Position numbers and translations under genes: made by a program. 64,000 nucleotides of DNA from Asticcacaulis machinosus (GTDB lineage: Bacteria; Pseudomonadota; Alphaproteobacteria; Caulobacterales; Caulobacteraceae), in assembly GCF_028550435.1 (NCBI RefSeq), contig NZ_JAQQKV010000002.1, forward strand, positions 434,001 through 498,000, in the 5' to 3' direction. Positions 43,710 through 53,422 of the stretch are shown in pieces; position 1 is the stretch's first letter; every line of letters begins with the position of its first letter. The notes under the pieces are model-generated. The model had not been told where the DNA came from, did no database searches, and worked only from the letters and a program-made list of their open reading frames with translations.

Positions 43710-46592
43710 TCAGAACTTACCGCTCCAGCCGATGTGATACATCGCACCGGGGTTGAAGTGGCTGTAAGGTGCATTTTCATAGCCAAACAGGGTGCGGAAC
43801 GGCTCATTGGTGATGTTGGTGGCTTCAAAGGTGATCTGACCGTCTGAGCCCCAGAACGAGGTATTATAGCTGGCGGCCATATCGACCTGACCGCGATCGG
43901 TGGCCTTGAGCGGCAGCATCAGGCCGTTTTGCGGCGCGCCGGCGACAATGCGTTCATCGAACCAGACATAGCTGAGGCGGAACGACAGTTTATCGTTTTC
44001 ATAATAGCCGGTGGCATTGACGGTTTGCGGCGACAATTGCGCCTTGGCGCCGTCAAAGCCGTCATCCAGGTGGGTGTAATTGGTGCTGAAGCCCAAACCC
44101 TCGACAATAAAGTCAAGAGGCTGCACCCAACCCAGCTCAATGCCGGTCAGGTTGATAGAGTCGATATTCACCGGCGTATTAACAAACACCTGTGCCACCG
44201 ACGGGCCGCCGCGATCGTTAATGGCTTGCTGTTGCTGAGCCGTCAGGGACGCGAAATCAATGCCCAGATCCGTGAACAACTGGGTCGTCTGACGGACCTG
44301 CGTATAGCCGGTGACGTGCTTCTTGAAGATCGCGGCACTGACATAACCCAGACCGCCGGTATAGTATTCCGCACCCAGATCATAGTTTTCAGAATAATAG
44401 GGCTTGAGCGACGGATTGCCCGACGAAGCGTTCTGCGCCGACGGATCAGAGAAGCTGACGCCCGGCAGGAGGCTGTTAGGGTTAGCGCGGGTCACGGTCT
44501 TTGAGGCCGCCGCCCGCACCAGCAACTTATCGGTCAGCTTGGTCGAGGCGTTAAATGAGGGCAGGACGCCGCCATAGCTGGTTTCCAGCGTCTGGAAGGT
44601 AGTCACGCCATTGACGGTGATCGGCCCCGTTACGGTCTGATCGGTTTCAAACCAGCGCACGCCGTAATTGACTTTCACATCAAAGGACGCGATCGGGAAG
44701 GTGGCGGCATATTCGCCGTAGAGGCCTTGCGTGCTGTCGTTGATCCGGCCCGAAGGTGTGCCCAGTGCCGAGCTGTTGGTTCTGGGTGCCGCCGCATTAT
44801 AGGCGGCATAGTTGGTCGCCGCTTTCAGCTTATCGAGATCGGGCAGCACATGCAGGGTAAAGCCGGGTGTTCCATCCAGAATATGGGTGAAATTGGACGC
44901 AGGGCCCGTGCCCAGATAGCCGGCAATGGCCGTTTGCGGTACTGCCGCAAACGCAAAGGCCTGATAGTTGGCCGAGTTATCATAGGCTTGAATCCGACGG
45001 TCAGCCTCATCATAGGCGTAGCCGGTTTTGAGTGTCGCGCCATTATCAAAATCATAGGTCAGATCAGCGTGGGCGCCCTGAGTATAGGTGCTGCGCTTGA
45101 CGTTCTGAATGTTGACGCGGTTCCAGGTCCAGCCCAGATTGGGATCAGCGATATTGGCGCTGGGCTTAATGGTCGGGATATCACCGTCATTGGTATAGGT
45201 GATCGTCAGGCCTGAATTAAACGGCGTATTGAACAGGAAGCTGGGGGCCTCACGGAAGAAGACGCTGTGGGTATAGTTCAGTTGCGCATCCAGCCGCAGC
45301 TTTTCATTGATCTGCCAGGTCATGCTGGGGTTGATATTAATGAAATCGAGATCTTCGTCAAAGGTGCGCGCTTCGACAAACATGGCCGAGTTGGCAAAGG
45401 TGCCTGATGTCACGACATTGTTGGCATCGACCTTAAGGTTCAGCGGCACCATGCCGCCGGTGGCCGCCGTCGATGAGTTACGCACGAACCAGTTGAAGCT
45501 GGAGCGGTCATATTCGCCCTTAGCCTTGGCACCCATGATGTCGAGCGCAAAGCGCAGATCATCGGACGGACGATATTCAACCGCTCCCAACAAGGTAATC
45601 CGGTCACGCTTACCGTCGATGTAGTTCAGACGGCCCAGACGCGGGATCATGGCATTGGTCAACTGATTGGCCGTAAGGCCGGGATTGAGCGCCAGAAGCT
45701 GCGAAAGACCCAGCGTCATGCCCGGCGTCAAGCCATTGCCGGCATTGGCCGGAACGACAGTGGCGAAGCTGAAATTATTGCCCTGAGCATTGCTGCAATC
45801 GGTGCTGCCGGACGGGCAGGCCAGATTGGCATTGCTCCAGCCGACCGAGTCAAAGCCGTCAGAGCGGGTGCGCTGGCTTGATCCGGCAAGGCCAACCAGA
45901 ACGCCCCACTTGTCCCAGGTCTTGGAGAAGGTAATCGCACCGCGCGGGGCAAATTCTTCGGAAGCCTGACCATAGGTGCCCGACACGGACACGCTGATGT
46001 GCTGACCCTTATCGTCAAAAGGGCGGGCATTGCGCATGTCGACGATGGACATGCCGCCTTCAAGCTGGCTGGCCAGCGGGGATTTCGAGACGGTCAGGCG
46101 CGTGAACAGTTCAGACGGAAACAGGTCAAGGTCAACTTCGCGGTTGGACGATCCCCCATCGATACCGCCGTCAGACGCCACCGCCACGCCATTGCCGTTC
46201 AGGACGACCTTGGTGAAGCTGGGGCCGAGGCCGCGCACATTGACCTGCGTGCCTTCGCCCGTATAGCCGTTGCGCGAAATCTGCACCCCCGGAATACGCT
46301 GCAGCGATTCCGCAAGGTTCAGGTCAGGAAACTTACCCATGTCCTGCGCAAAGATGGAGTCAGTGAAATTGACGGCATTCTGCTTGGCGCGCGCGGAATT
46401 CAGCAGTGAGCCGCGATAACCGATCACAACCACTTCGGTGACATCTTCGCTGGCAGCAGGCGTTGTGGCTTCGGGGGCGGCGTCCTGGGCCCACACCGAA
46501 CCGGCCATCCCCGCCAGAATAGTGGCCCCCAGAAGGGTGGCGCGGGCCATGCGGGAGCGCGCACGCGCACGGCGTGAGAAGCTGATATCCAT
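43710..46592 (-). CDS. TonB-dependent receptor, probable glucuronoxylan/uronate oligomer uptake
   Basis: The protein has 960 residues. A signal peptide ends 'AGSVWAQ'. A TonB-box-like 'TEVVVIGYRGSL' is followed by the plug domain ('FPDLNLAESLQRIPGVQISR', 'GTQVNVRGLGPSFTKVVLNG'). A long beta-barrel ends in an aromatic residue ('HIGWSGKF'). It imports a ligand across the outer membrane using TonB energy. The ATG at 46592 is chosen for its GGAGAAA site 7 bases upstream. It is divergent from manD-uxaC-aguA and shares their operator region, hence the inferred substrate, glucuronate-bearing xylan oligomers. Confidence 0.92.
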   Translation of the reverse strand: MDISFSRRARARSRMARATLLGATILAGMAGSVWAQDAAPEATTPAASEDVTEVVVIGYRGSLLNSARAKQNAVNFTDSIFAQDMGKFPDLNLAESLQRIPGVQISRNGYTGEGTQVNVRGLGPSFTKVVLNGNGVAVASDGGIDGGSSNREVDLDLFPSELFTRLTVSKSPLASQLEGGMSIVDMRNARPFDDKGQHISVSVSGTYGQASEEFAPRGAITFSKTWDKWGVLVGLAGSSQRTRSDGFDSVGWSNANLACPSGSTDCSNAQGNNFSFATVVPANAGNGLTPGMTLGLSQLLALNPGLTANQLTNAMIPRLGRLNYIDGKRDRITLLGAVEYRPSDDLRFALDIMGAKAKGEYDRSSFNWFVRNSSTAATGGMVPLNLKVDANNVVTSGTFANSAMFVEARTFDEDLDFININPSMTWQINEKLRLDAQLNYTHSVFFREAPSFLFNTPFNSGLTITYTNDGDIPTIKPSANIADPNLGWTWNRVNIQNVKRSTYTQGAHADLTYDFDNGATLKTGYAYDEADRRIQAYDNSANYQAFAFAAVPQTAIAGYLGTGPASNFTHILDGTPGFTLHVLPDLDKLKAATNYAAYNAAAPRTNSSALGTPSGRINDSTQGLYGEYAATFPIASFDVKVNYGVRWFETDQTVTGPITVNGVTTFQTLETSYGGVLPSFNASTKLTDKLLVRAAASKTVTRANPNSLLPGVSFSDPSAQNASSGNPSLKPYYSENYDLGAEYYTGGLGYVSAAIFKKHVTGYTQVRQTTQLFTDLGIDFASLTAQQQQAINDRGGPSVAQVFVNTPVNIDSINLTGIELGWVQPLDFIVEGLGFSTNYTHLDDGFDGAKAQLSPQTVNATGYYENDKLSFRLSYVWFDERIVAGAPQNGLMLPLKATDRGQVDMAASYNTSFWGSDGQITFEATNITNEPFRTLFGYENAPYSHFNPGAMYHIGWSGKF

Positions 46593-46673
46593 TTGTTTCT
46601 CCATGTATATGGCCTGACCAGCCATAGGCTTTTTTTGTTTTGAAATTTTTACGGCGATTTGTGACCGCTACCT

Positions 46674-46685
46674 GTTAGCGCTAAC
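46674..46685. promoter_or_regulatory. LacI-type operator candidate
   Basis: GTTAGCGCTAAC is a perfect 12-bp palindrome with the central CG step usual for LacI-family sites. It lies 82 bases upstream of the receptor ATG. No LacI-type gene is in the window. Confidence 0.65.
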
Positions 46686-46709
46686 TTTCCTGACCGGACT
46701 TGTCAATAT

Positions 46710-46721
46710 GGTCAGACCAAT
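46710..46721. promoter_or_regulatory. GntR/FadR-type operator candidate 1
   Basis: GGTCAGACCAAT contains TGGTC-A-GACCA with its flanking base, an 11-bp palindrome. It is 11 of 12 identical to 47037-47048. Both lie in the control region served by the FCD-type regulator encoded at 42800. Confidence 0.55.
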
Positions 46722-46887
46722 ATTAGCGCTTTAGCGTCAAAATTACGCATCCGCCTTTATTGGATTCAGCTCTTTTATATTGATATTATTAAAATTTTTC
46801 AGCCATACACAAGACTGTGAGTGCCTGACCACAACCACCATTTCCCCATAGGCGTGTTTTTTCTGTAACACCTTAAAGTACCTGAAT

Positions 46888-46901
46888 TGACAGCGCTTAC
46901 A
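46888..46901. promoter_or_regulatory. Second LacI-type operator candidate
   Basis: TGACAGCGCTTACA is an imperfect 14-bp palindrome with the AGCGCT core, close to the TGTAAGCGCTTACA form. It lies in the middle of the divergent region. Confidence 0.5.
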
Positions 46902-47036
46902 TTGTCATACAAATACGTATTTTATGGCACAAATACCTAGCATATTGTTGCCAGATATACCACCTTGGGTGAATAGAGGCTTTTATCAAGAAAAAGCTTG
47001 CGCAACCGGGGTCGATTTAGGTTATATATGAAAATA

Positions 47037-47048
47037 GGTCATACCAAT
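47037..47048. promoter_or_regulatory. GntR/FadR-type operator candidate 2
   Basis: GGTCATACCAAT, in the same orientation as the site at 46710 and differing at one base, is about 140 bases upstream of manD. An AGCGCT hexamer follows two bases later, repeating the arrangement at site 1. Confidence 0.5.
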
Positions 47049-47187
47049 TGAGCGCTGGCTAAAAAATGATCATGACTAAAGTCGTGACATGAGGGAACGG
47101 AACATTTTTAAACTATGACAGCCTGAAGAGCCTGTCCGCAAACCGGACACCATTCATTCAGGCTGCGGCTTCGGAGTATTACGCTAC

Positions 47188-48396
47188 ATGAAAATCACGT
47201 CCGCCAAGGTTATTGTCACCTGCCCCGGCCGCAACTTTGTTACCCTCAAGATCATGACCGACGAAGGTGTCTATGGTCTGGGCGACGCTACCCTTAACGG
47301 TCGCGAGCTGTCGGTCGTGTCCTACCTCGAAGATCACGTCATTCCGTGCCTGATCGGACGCGATCCGCACCAGATCGAAGACATCTGGCAGTTTCTCTAC
47401 CGCGGGGCCTACTGGCGTCGGGGGCCGGTGACCATGTCCGCCGTCGCCGCCGTTGATATGGCGTTGTGGGACATTAAGGGTAAGGTCGCAAACCTGCCGG
47501 TCTATCAGTTGATGGGCGGCAAGTGCCGCACGGGCGTCATGGTCTATGGCCACGCCAACGGCACCTCGATCGAAGACACCATTGAGGTGGCGCAATCCTA
47601 TAAGGCTATGGGCTATAAGGCGATCCGCCTGCAATGCGGGGTGCCGGGTCTGGCCTCGACCTATGGTGTGTCCAAGGACAAGATGTTCTATGAGCCTGCC
47701 GATGCCGACCTGCCGACGGAGAATATCTGGTCGACCGAAGCTTACCTGCGTGTAGTCCCGAAACTGTTTGCCGCGGCCCGTGAGGCTCTGGGCGAAGAGG
47801 TGCACCTGCTGCACGATGTTCACCACCGCCTGACTCCGATCGAAGCCGGTCGCCTGGGCCGCGATCTGGAACCCTACCGCCCGTTCTGGATGGAAGATGC
47901 CGTGGTCGCTGAAAATCAGGACAACTTCCGCCTGATCCGCCAGCATACCACCACGCCACTGGCCGTAGGCGAAATCTTCAACTCGATCTGGGACTGTAAA
48001 GACCTGATCCAGAACCAGTTGATCGACTATATCCGCGCCACCGTCGTCCATGCGGGCGGCCTGACCCACCTTAAGAAAATCGCTGCCTTTGCCGACATCT
48101 ATAATGTCCGCACCGGCTGTCATGGCGCCACCGACCTGTCGCCAGTCTGTATGGCCGCCGCCCTCAATTTCGATGTGTCGGTTCCGAACTTTGGTGTTCA
48201 GGAATATATGCGCCATACCGATGCCACGGATGAGGTTTTCCCGCACCAGTATTATTTCAAGGACGGCGATATGATCGTCAACGAAACCCCAGGACTGGGC
48301 GTGGATATCGACGAAGAAAAAGCCGCAAAATACCCGTATCAGCGCGCCTACCTGCCGGTGAACCGTCTTCAGGACGGCACCCTGTTTAACTGGTAG
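47188..48396 (+). CDS. manD: D-mannonate dehydratase (ManD, enolase superfamily)
   Basis: The protein has 402 residues. It dehydrates D-mannonate to 2-keto-3-deoxygluconate. The characteristic ManD start '[20 protein letters not shown]' is seen. The conserved metal-ligand region '[14 protein letters not shown]' carries Asp and the catalytic His; 'PFWMEDAVV' and '[12 protein letters not shown]' supply the two Glu ligands. It is the first gene of the manD-uxaC-aguA operon, below the operator cluster. CGGAGT lies upstream of the ATG. Confidence 0.95.
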   Translation: MKITSAKVIVTCPGRNFVTLKIMTDEGVYGLGDATLNGRELSVVSYLEDHVIPCLIGRDPHQIEDIWQFLYRGAYWRRGPVTMSAVAAVDMALWDIKGKVANLPVYQLMGGKCRTGVMVYGHANGTSIEDTIEVAQSYKAMGYKAIRLQCGVPGLASTYGVSKDKMFYEPADADLPTENIWSTEAYLRVVPKLFAAAREALGEEVHLLHDVHHRLTPIEAGRLGRDLEPYRPFWMEDAVVAENQDNFRLIRQHTTTPLAVGEIFNSIWDCKDLIQNQLIDYIRATVVHAGGLTHLKKIAAFADIYNVRTGCHGATDLSPVCMAAALNFDVSVPNFGVQEYMRHTDATDEVFPHQYYFKDGDMIVNETPGLGVDIDEEKAAKYPYQRAYLPVNRLQDGTLFNW

Positions 48397-48404
48397 GCCA
48401 TGAC

Positions 48405-49817
48405 ATGGCCGTGCTGAAACTGCATCCCGACCGGCTGCTGCCGGCAGATCCGACCACTCGCGATATAGCCCGCAGGCTTTATCAGACGGTCAAAGACCTG
48501 CCGATCATCAGCCCGCACGGCCATACCGACCCGCAGTGGTTTGCCGATAATGAGGCCTTTCCCGATCCGGCGCAGCTTCTGATCGTGCCGGATCATTACG
48601 TCTTTCGGATGCTCTATTCGCAAGGTGTTGATCTGGCCGCTCTTGGCATCGCCACGCACGATGGCACCCCGTTTGAGACCGACCCGCGCAAAATCTGGAA
48701 AACCTTCGCCGACAACTATTACCTGTTCCGGGGTACGCCGTCACGCATGTGGCTGGACTGGGTATTCTCAAACGTGTTCGGCATCGACGTCACCCTGACA
48801 CCGGATACGGCCGATCACTATTATAACGTGATGGCGGCGGCGCTGAAAACCGAAGCCTTCCGTCCGCGCGCCCTGTTTGAACGCTTCAATATCGAAGTCA
48901 TCGCGACGACCGAAGGGCCGCTGGATGACCTACGCCACCACGCAAAAATCCGCGAGAGTGGCTGGAGCGGACGAGTTGTCACCGCCTATCGCCCTGATCC
49001 GGTCATGGATCCGGAGCATGTCGGCTTTGCCGAAAATCTGGCGCGGTTCGGGCAACTGGCAGGCGAGGATATAACCACCTATGCCGGTTATCTGAAGGCC
49101 CATCAAAACCGCCGCGCTTTTTTCCGTGAAGCCGGCGCCACCTCAACCGACCACGGCCATATTCGGGCGACCACCGCCAATCTGCCGCCCGCTGAGGCGG
49201 CGGCGCTATATGACAAAATCCGTTCCGAGGATTTTACCGCCCACGAGGCCGACCTGTTCCGCGGGCAAATGCTGACCGAGATGGCGCGCATGAGCCTTGA
49301 CGACGGCATGGTGCTGCAACTGCATCCGGGCGTATATCGCAGCCATAACCAATATGTGTTGGAACGCTTCGGGCGGGATAAGGGCGCGGACATTCCGTTG
49401 CCGACCGAATATGTCCATGCGCTGAAACCCTTGCTGGATGCCTACGGCAATGATCCGCGCCTGACCTTCATTGTCTTTACGCTGGATGAAACCGTCTATT
49501 CGCGCGAACTGGCCCCGCTGGCCGGTCATTATCCGGCGCTGAAGCTCGGCCCGCCGTGGTGGTTCCACGACTCACCCGAAGGCATGCGCCGGTTCCGCGA
49601 TCAGATGACCGAGACCGGCGGTTATTACAACACCGTCGGCTTTAATGACGATACCCGCGCCTTTTTCTCCATTCCGGCCCGCCATGATGTGGCGCGTAGG
49701 ATGGACTGTGGACATCTGGCGCGGTGGGTGGCCGAGCATCGCCTTGATGAAGATGAGGCTGCCGGGGTCGCCTTTGATCTGAGCTACAAACTGGCCAAGC
49801 AGGCCTACAAACTATAA
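48405..49817 (+). CDS. uxaC: Glucuronate isomerase
   Basis: The protein has 470 residues. It converts D-glucuronate to D-fructuronate (and galacturonate to tagaturonate). Family blocks are visible: 'LPIISPHGHTDPQWFADNEA' with metal-binding His residues, 'DHYVFRMLYSQGV', 'WLDWVFSNVFGID', 'QLHPGVYRSHN' and 'GYYNTVGFNDDTRAF'. It starts 8 bases after manD and links AguA product to ManD substrate, via the fructuronate reductase that must be encoded elsewhere. Confidence 0.96.
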   Translation: MAVLKLHPDRLLPADPTTRDIARRLYQTVKDLPIISPHGHTDPQWFADNEAFPDPAQLLIVPDHYVFRMLYSQGVDLAALGIATHDGTPFETDPRKIWKTFADNYYLFRGTPSRMWLDWVFSNVFGIDVTLTPDTADHYYNVMAAALKTEAFRPRALFERFNIEVIATTEGPLDDLRHHAKIRESGWSGRVVTAYRPDPVMDPEHVGFAENLARFGQLAGEDITTYAGYLKAHQNRRAFFREAGATSTDHGHIRATTANLPPAEAAALYDKIRSEDFTAHEADLFRGQMLTEMARMSLDDGMVLQLHPGVYRSHNQYVLERFGRDKGADIPLPTEYVHALKPLLDAYGNDPRLTFIVFTLDETVYSRELAPLAGHYPALKLGPPWWFHDSPEGMRRFRDQMTETGGYYNTVGFNDDTRAFFSIPARHDVARRMDCGHLARWVAEHRLDEDEAAGVAFDLSYKLAKQAYKL

Positions 49818-49842
49818 TATAAACAAAAACGGGAGGTTTGAG

Positions 49843-51984
49843 ATGTTGCGATGGATAGTGGCGGTTTGCGCCTTAATGTTAGCGCTACCTTTGTCAGTTT
49901 CCTCGGCGCGGGCCGAGGACGGTTATGATCTGTGGCTGAGATACCGGCCGGTTGAAGCCGGATATACGATCCCCGCCACCTCTATTGTTTCCGAAGGTTC
50001 GACCCCGACTCTGACCGCCGCCGCCGAAGAACTGAAACGCGGTTTGACGGGCCTGTCGGGCAAAGCCATCGACACCGGAACCGTTAGCGATAACGCCATC
50101 ATCATCGGCACCCCGTCCAGTTCGGCATCGATTGCCATCCTTAATCCAGACCTGACCAAGGCTGGTGAAGAGGGCTATGTCATCCGCACCACGCGTCTGA
50201 ACGACAAGCCGGTAACGATTATCGCCGCCAATCGCGATATCGGTGTGCTGTACGGTGTGTTTGAATATCTGAGGCTCATACAGACCCGCCAGCCCCTGAC
50301 AAATCTCAATATAGCTGACACGCCCAAGGTTAAGCTGCGTGTGCTAAACCACTGGGATAATCTCGATGGTTCGGTTGAGCGCGGCTATTCCGGTACAACC
50401 ATCTGGGACTGGTGGAAACTGCCGGATGTCAGGCACCCGCGCTATACCGACTATGCCCGCGCCAATGCCTCGCTCGGTATCAACGGTACGGTACTCAATA
50501 ACGTCAATTCCAAAGCCGTTTCCTTAAGCCCGGCCTACATCCAAAAGACCGCCGCCCTGGCCGATGTGTTCCGGCCCTATGGCATCAAGGTCTATCTGTC
50601 GGCGCGCTTTTCGGCCCCGATCGAAGAGGGGGGCCTGAAAACCGCCGACCCGCTTGATCCGGCGGTCAGAGCGTGGTGGAAGGCCAAGGTCGATGAGATC
50701 TATGCGGCCATTCCCGATTTTGGCGGCTTTCTGGTTAAGGCTAATAGTGAGGGCCAGCCCGGCCCGCAGGACTATAAGCGCAACCATGCCGACGGCGCCA
50801 ATATGCTGGCCGAGGCGCTGAAACCTCATGGTGGCGTGGTCATGTGGCGCGCCTTTGTCTACAGCCACGAAAAGCCCGATGACCGCCACAAGCAGGCCTA
50901 TGATGAGTTTAAGGCGCTGGATGGTCAGTTTGCTGACAATGTGCTGGTGCAGGTCAAAAACGGTGCCATCGATTTCCAGCCGCGCGAGCCTTTCCATCCT
51001 CTGTTCGGGGCCATGCCGAAAACCCCGCTGATGATGGAGTTTCAGATCACTAAGGAATATCTCGGCTTTTCGACCCACCTCGCCTATCTGGGCCAATATT
51101 ACGAAGAGACGCTCAAGGCCGACACCTTTGCAAAGGGTAAGACGGGAAACACCGTCGCCAAGGTCGTCGAAGGCGCGATCGATGGCCACACACTGACCGG
51201 TATTGCCGGTGTGGCCAATATCGGTATGGATCGCAACTGGTCGGGGTCTGATTTCGATCAGGCCAACTGGTACGCCTTTGGACGGCTGGCCTGGAACCCG
51301 CAGGCCTCATCGCGCGCCATTGCCGACGACTGGGCCCGGATGACCTTTTCCAATGATCCCGCCTTTGTGGCACCCGTCGTCGATATGATGATGACGTCGC
51401 GCGAAACCGTGGCCGATTACATGACGCCGCTGGGCCTGCATCACCTGATGGATACCGGCCACCACTATGGGCCGGGGCCGTGGGTTGATAATCTGGAGCG
51501 AGCAGACTGGAACCCGGTCTATTACCATAAGGCTGATATCAATGGCATCGGCTTTGATCGGATGAAAACCGGCTCGAACGCCATCAGTCAGTACACCCCA
51601 AAAGCTGCCAAAGCATGGGCCAACCCAAAGACAATGGATGAGCGCTATCTGTTGTGGTTCCATCATGTGCCGTGGGATTACAAGGTCAAATCGGGGCGCA
51701 GCCTGTGGGATGAGGTGGTCATTACCTATTCCAAAGGGGCCGCCGATACCACCGCCATGCGCAACCGCTGGGCGTCGCTTAAACCCTATGTGGATGCGGA
51801 ACGCTTTGACGCCGTAGCGACCAATCTGATGATCCAGGAACGCGAAGCCAAATGGTGGCGCGATGCTTCGGTCGCCTATTTCCAGTCGGTGTCCAAACGG
51901 CCCCTGCCTGAGGGTTATGCCCCGCCGGAAAAGACGCTGGACTATTATAGGTCACTGAAGTTCCCCTACGCGCCGGGGAATTAG
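49843..51984 (+). CDS. aguA: Alpha-glucuronidase, GH67
   Basis: The protein has 713 residues. It removes (4-O-methyl)glucuronic acid from the ends of xylo-oligosaccharides. A signal peptide ends 'SSARAE', so it is periplasmic or exported. The three GH67 domains are present, with the catalytic acid in 'GGFLVKANSEGQPGPQDY' and the Asp/Glu pair region in 'VQVKNGAIDFQPREPFHPL' and 'LMMEFQITKEYLGFS'. 'GVANIGMDRNWSGSDFDQAN' is also typical. GGGAGG precedes the ATG. An AGCGCT-type operator-like sequence lies in the signal-peptide codons (49877-49889). Confidence 0.96.
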   Translation: MLRWIVAVCALMLALPLSVSSARAEDGYDLWLRYRPVEAGYTIPATSIVSEGSTPTLTAAAEELKRGLTGLSGKAIDTGTVSDNAIIIGTPSSSASIAILNPDLTKAGEEGYVIRTTRLNDKPVTIIAANRDIGVLYGVFEYLRLIQTRQPLTNLNIADTPKVKLRVLNHWDNLDGSVERGYSGTTIWDWWKLPDVRHPRYTDYARANASLGINGTVLNNVNSKAVSLSPAYIQKTAALADVFRPYGIKVYLSARFSAPIEEGGLKTADPLDPAVRAWWKAKVDEIYAAIPDFGGFLVKANSEGQPGPQDYKRNHADGANMLAEALKPHGGVVMWRAFVYSHEKPDDRHKQAYDEFKALDGQFADNVLVQVKNGAIDFQPREPFHPLFGAMPKTPLMMEFQITKEYLGFSTHLAYLGQYYEETLKADTFAKGKTGNTVAKVVEGAIDGHTLTGIAGVANIGMDRNWSGSDFDQANWYAFGRLAWNPQASSRAIADDWARMTFSNDPAFVAPVVDMMMTSRETVADYMTPLGLHHLMDTGHHYGPGPWVDNLERADWNPVYYHKADINGIGFDRMKTGSNAISQYTPKAAKAWANPKTMDERYLLWFHHVPWDYKVKSGRSLWDEVVITYSKGAADTTAMRNRWASLKPYVDAERFDAVATNLMIQEREAKWWRDASVAYFQSVSKRPLPEGYAPPEKTLDYYRSLKFPYAPGN

Positions 51985-52038
51985 TTTACTTAGGCCGAAA
52001 AGCACGTCACCTTCGCCGGGTATACGGAGGGTATCTGC

Positions 52039-52698
52039 ATGTGTTTTTCGGCCCCGGTCAGCTTTGCCGCCAGCGCCTTTATCGCCACGGCGGGCGTCAT
52101 GGCCCTGCGCGAAACCACATTAAAAACCGAAAAGCCGTTCGCGTCCGTGCCACTGCTGTTTGCCGTTCAGCAGTTTATCGAAGGCTGTCTGTGGGTGCTT
52201 TTGCCACAAACCGGAACGGGGGTGGCGACCCACGCCCTGACCCAAGGTTACGCCGTCTTTATCGGGGTGATCTGGCCGGTCGTCATACCGCTATCGATCC
52301 TGCTTATTGAACCCGGCCTGTGGCGCAAACGCCTGATGCAAGTGGTTTTGCTGCTCGGCGTGGCCGTGTCCGCCTTCACCCTGATGATTATCCTGAGATA
52401 CGGTGTGACCGTTCAGATGGTCAATCAGTGTCTGGTCTATACCAACCCAGTCGGTGGCGGATTCTGGATCAGAAGCGCCTATGTCGTCGCCACCTGCGCA
52501 GCGTTCTTTATCTCAAGTCACTTGAGTGTGCGCGTTATTGGCACAGCAATGGTCATAGGTTTTGCCGTGGCCTATAGCTTTTTCAGGCTCAACTACCCGT
52601 CGGTGTGGTGTTTCTTTGCCGCAATTATCAGCGCCCTGACCTACTGGCACTTTCGGCGCCAGCGCGAGATTGCCGTTAAGGAAACCCTTACGGTGTAA
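52039..52698 (+). CDS. DUF6629-like polytopic membrane protein
   Basis: The protein has 219 residues with about seven hydrophobic segments. The N-terminal 'MCFSAPVSFAASAFIATAGV' and 'LFAVQQFIEGCLWVLL' resemble small membrane proteins annotated as DUF6629. The role is unknown. GGAGGGT ends 8 bases before the ATG. It is followed by the hemolysin-III-type gene but separated by 58 bases. Confidence 0.7.
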   Translation: MCFSAPVSFAASAFIATAGVMALRETTLKTEKPFASVPLLFAVQQFIEGCLWVLLPQTGTGVATHALTQGYAVFIGVIWPVVIPLSILLIEPGLWRKRLMQVVLLLGVAVSAFTLMIILRYGVTVQMVNQCLVYTNPVGGGFWIRSAYVVATCAAFFISSHLSVRVIGTAMVIGFAVAYSFFRLNYPSVWCFFAAIISALTYWHFRRQREIAVKETLTV

Positions 52699-52756
52699 CC
52701 GTTCTGAACCGAATGTGATTGGCCTGATCCGCATTTAAAGGCCTATCATAGCGTTC

Positions 52757-53419
52757 ATGAACCTACCTGTAGTCACATCTGAGCATTATCCTACCCGCGG
52801 GGAGCGCCGTGCCGACCTTATCGTGCATGTGGTCGGCCTGTGCATGGCTCTGTTTGGCGGTGGGGTAGCGCTGGGACTGGCCATCAGCCACGGTTATCTG
52901 GGTAAGGTCGCCGCCATCAGTGTTTATGCGCTCGGCTTCATCGCCATGCTGGCCTTTTCGACCGCCTATAATTTCGCCAAACCGAGCTGGCAGCCGTTTC
53001 TGCGCCGTCTGGATCATGCCGGCATCTTCCTGATGATCGCCGCCAGCTATACGCCCTTTACCACTCAGGCGCTGGACGGCGGCTGGGCGATCGGTATGAC
53101 CGTGGCGGTCTGGACTCTGGCGGGCTTAGGGATGGCCGGTAAGTTGTTCCTGCCATCCTTAAGCAAAGTCATATGGATCGTGTTCTATCTGGCGCTCGGT
53201 TGGCTGATTGTTATCGCCATCAAACCGATGGTGCGCGAAGTGCCCCTGCCCGCCATGATTTTGCTGGCCGCCGGCGGCGTGGTCTATAGCGTAGGCACCA
53301 TTTTTTACATGATGAAGCGCCTGAAATTCCGCCGCGCCATCTGGCATGGTCATGTGTTGGCCGGAGCCTCCGCTCACTATGCCGCCGTATTGGTTGGAAT
53401 CGTACTGGCCGTAAAATAG
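52757..53419 (+). CDS. Hemolysin III/PAQR family membrane protein
   Basis: The protein has 220 residues with seven membrane segments. Conserved residues of the family are 'STAYNFAKPSWQPFLRRLDH', then 'AGIFLMIAASYTPFTT' and the C-terminal 'FRRAIWHGHVLAGASAHYAAV' with the His residues of a metal site. Bacterial members have been linked to membrane homeostasis; the name hemolysin is historical. Faces the chemoreceptor gene tail to tail with a 3-base gap. Confidence 0.9.
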   Translation: MNLPVVTSEHYPTRGERRADLIVHVVGLCMALFGGGVALGLAISHGYLGKVAAISVYALGFIAMLAFSTAYNFAKPSWQPFLRRLDHAGIFLMIAASYTPFTTQALDGGWAIGMTVAVWTLAGLGMAGKLFLPSLSKVIWIVFYLALGWLIVIAIKPMVREVPLPAMILLAAGGVVYSVGTIFYMMKRLKFRRAIWHGHVLAGASAHYAAVLVGIVLAVK

Positions 53420-53422
53420 GCC

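Larger units (their letters stand above)
46593..47187. promoter_or_regulatory. 595-bp divergent control region, receptor versus glucuronate operon
   Basis: This AT-rich region holds no gene. It contains a perfect GTTAGCGCTAAC palindrome (46674-46685), GGTCAGACCAAT (46710-46721) with AGCGCT 3 bases later, TGACAGCGCTTACA (46888-46901), and GGTCATACCAAT (47037-47048) with AGCGCT 2 bases later. AGCGCT-centred palindromes are typical of LacI-family operators; GGTnnnACC elements are typical of FadR-type GntR operators. The sites sit near both promoters, so both transcripts are probably under double control. Confidence 0.65.

Noticed and set aside
50524-51189. 221-codon open frame antisense to aguA
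   Set aside because: It opposes strongly conserved GH67 sequence and shows no family pattern of its own.
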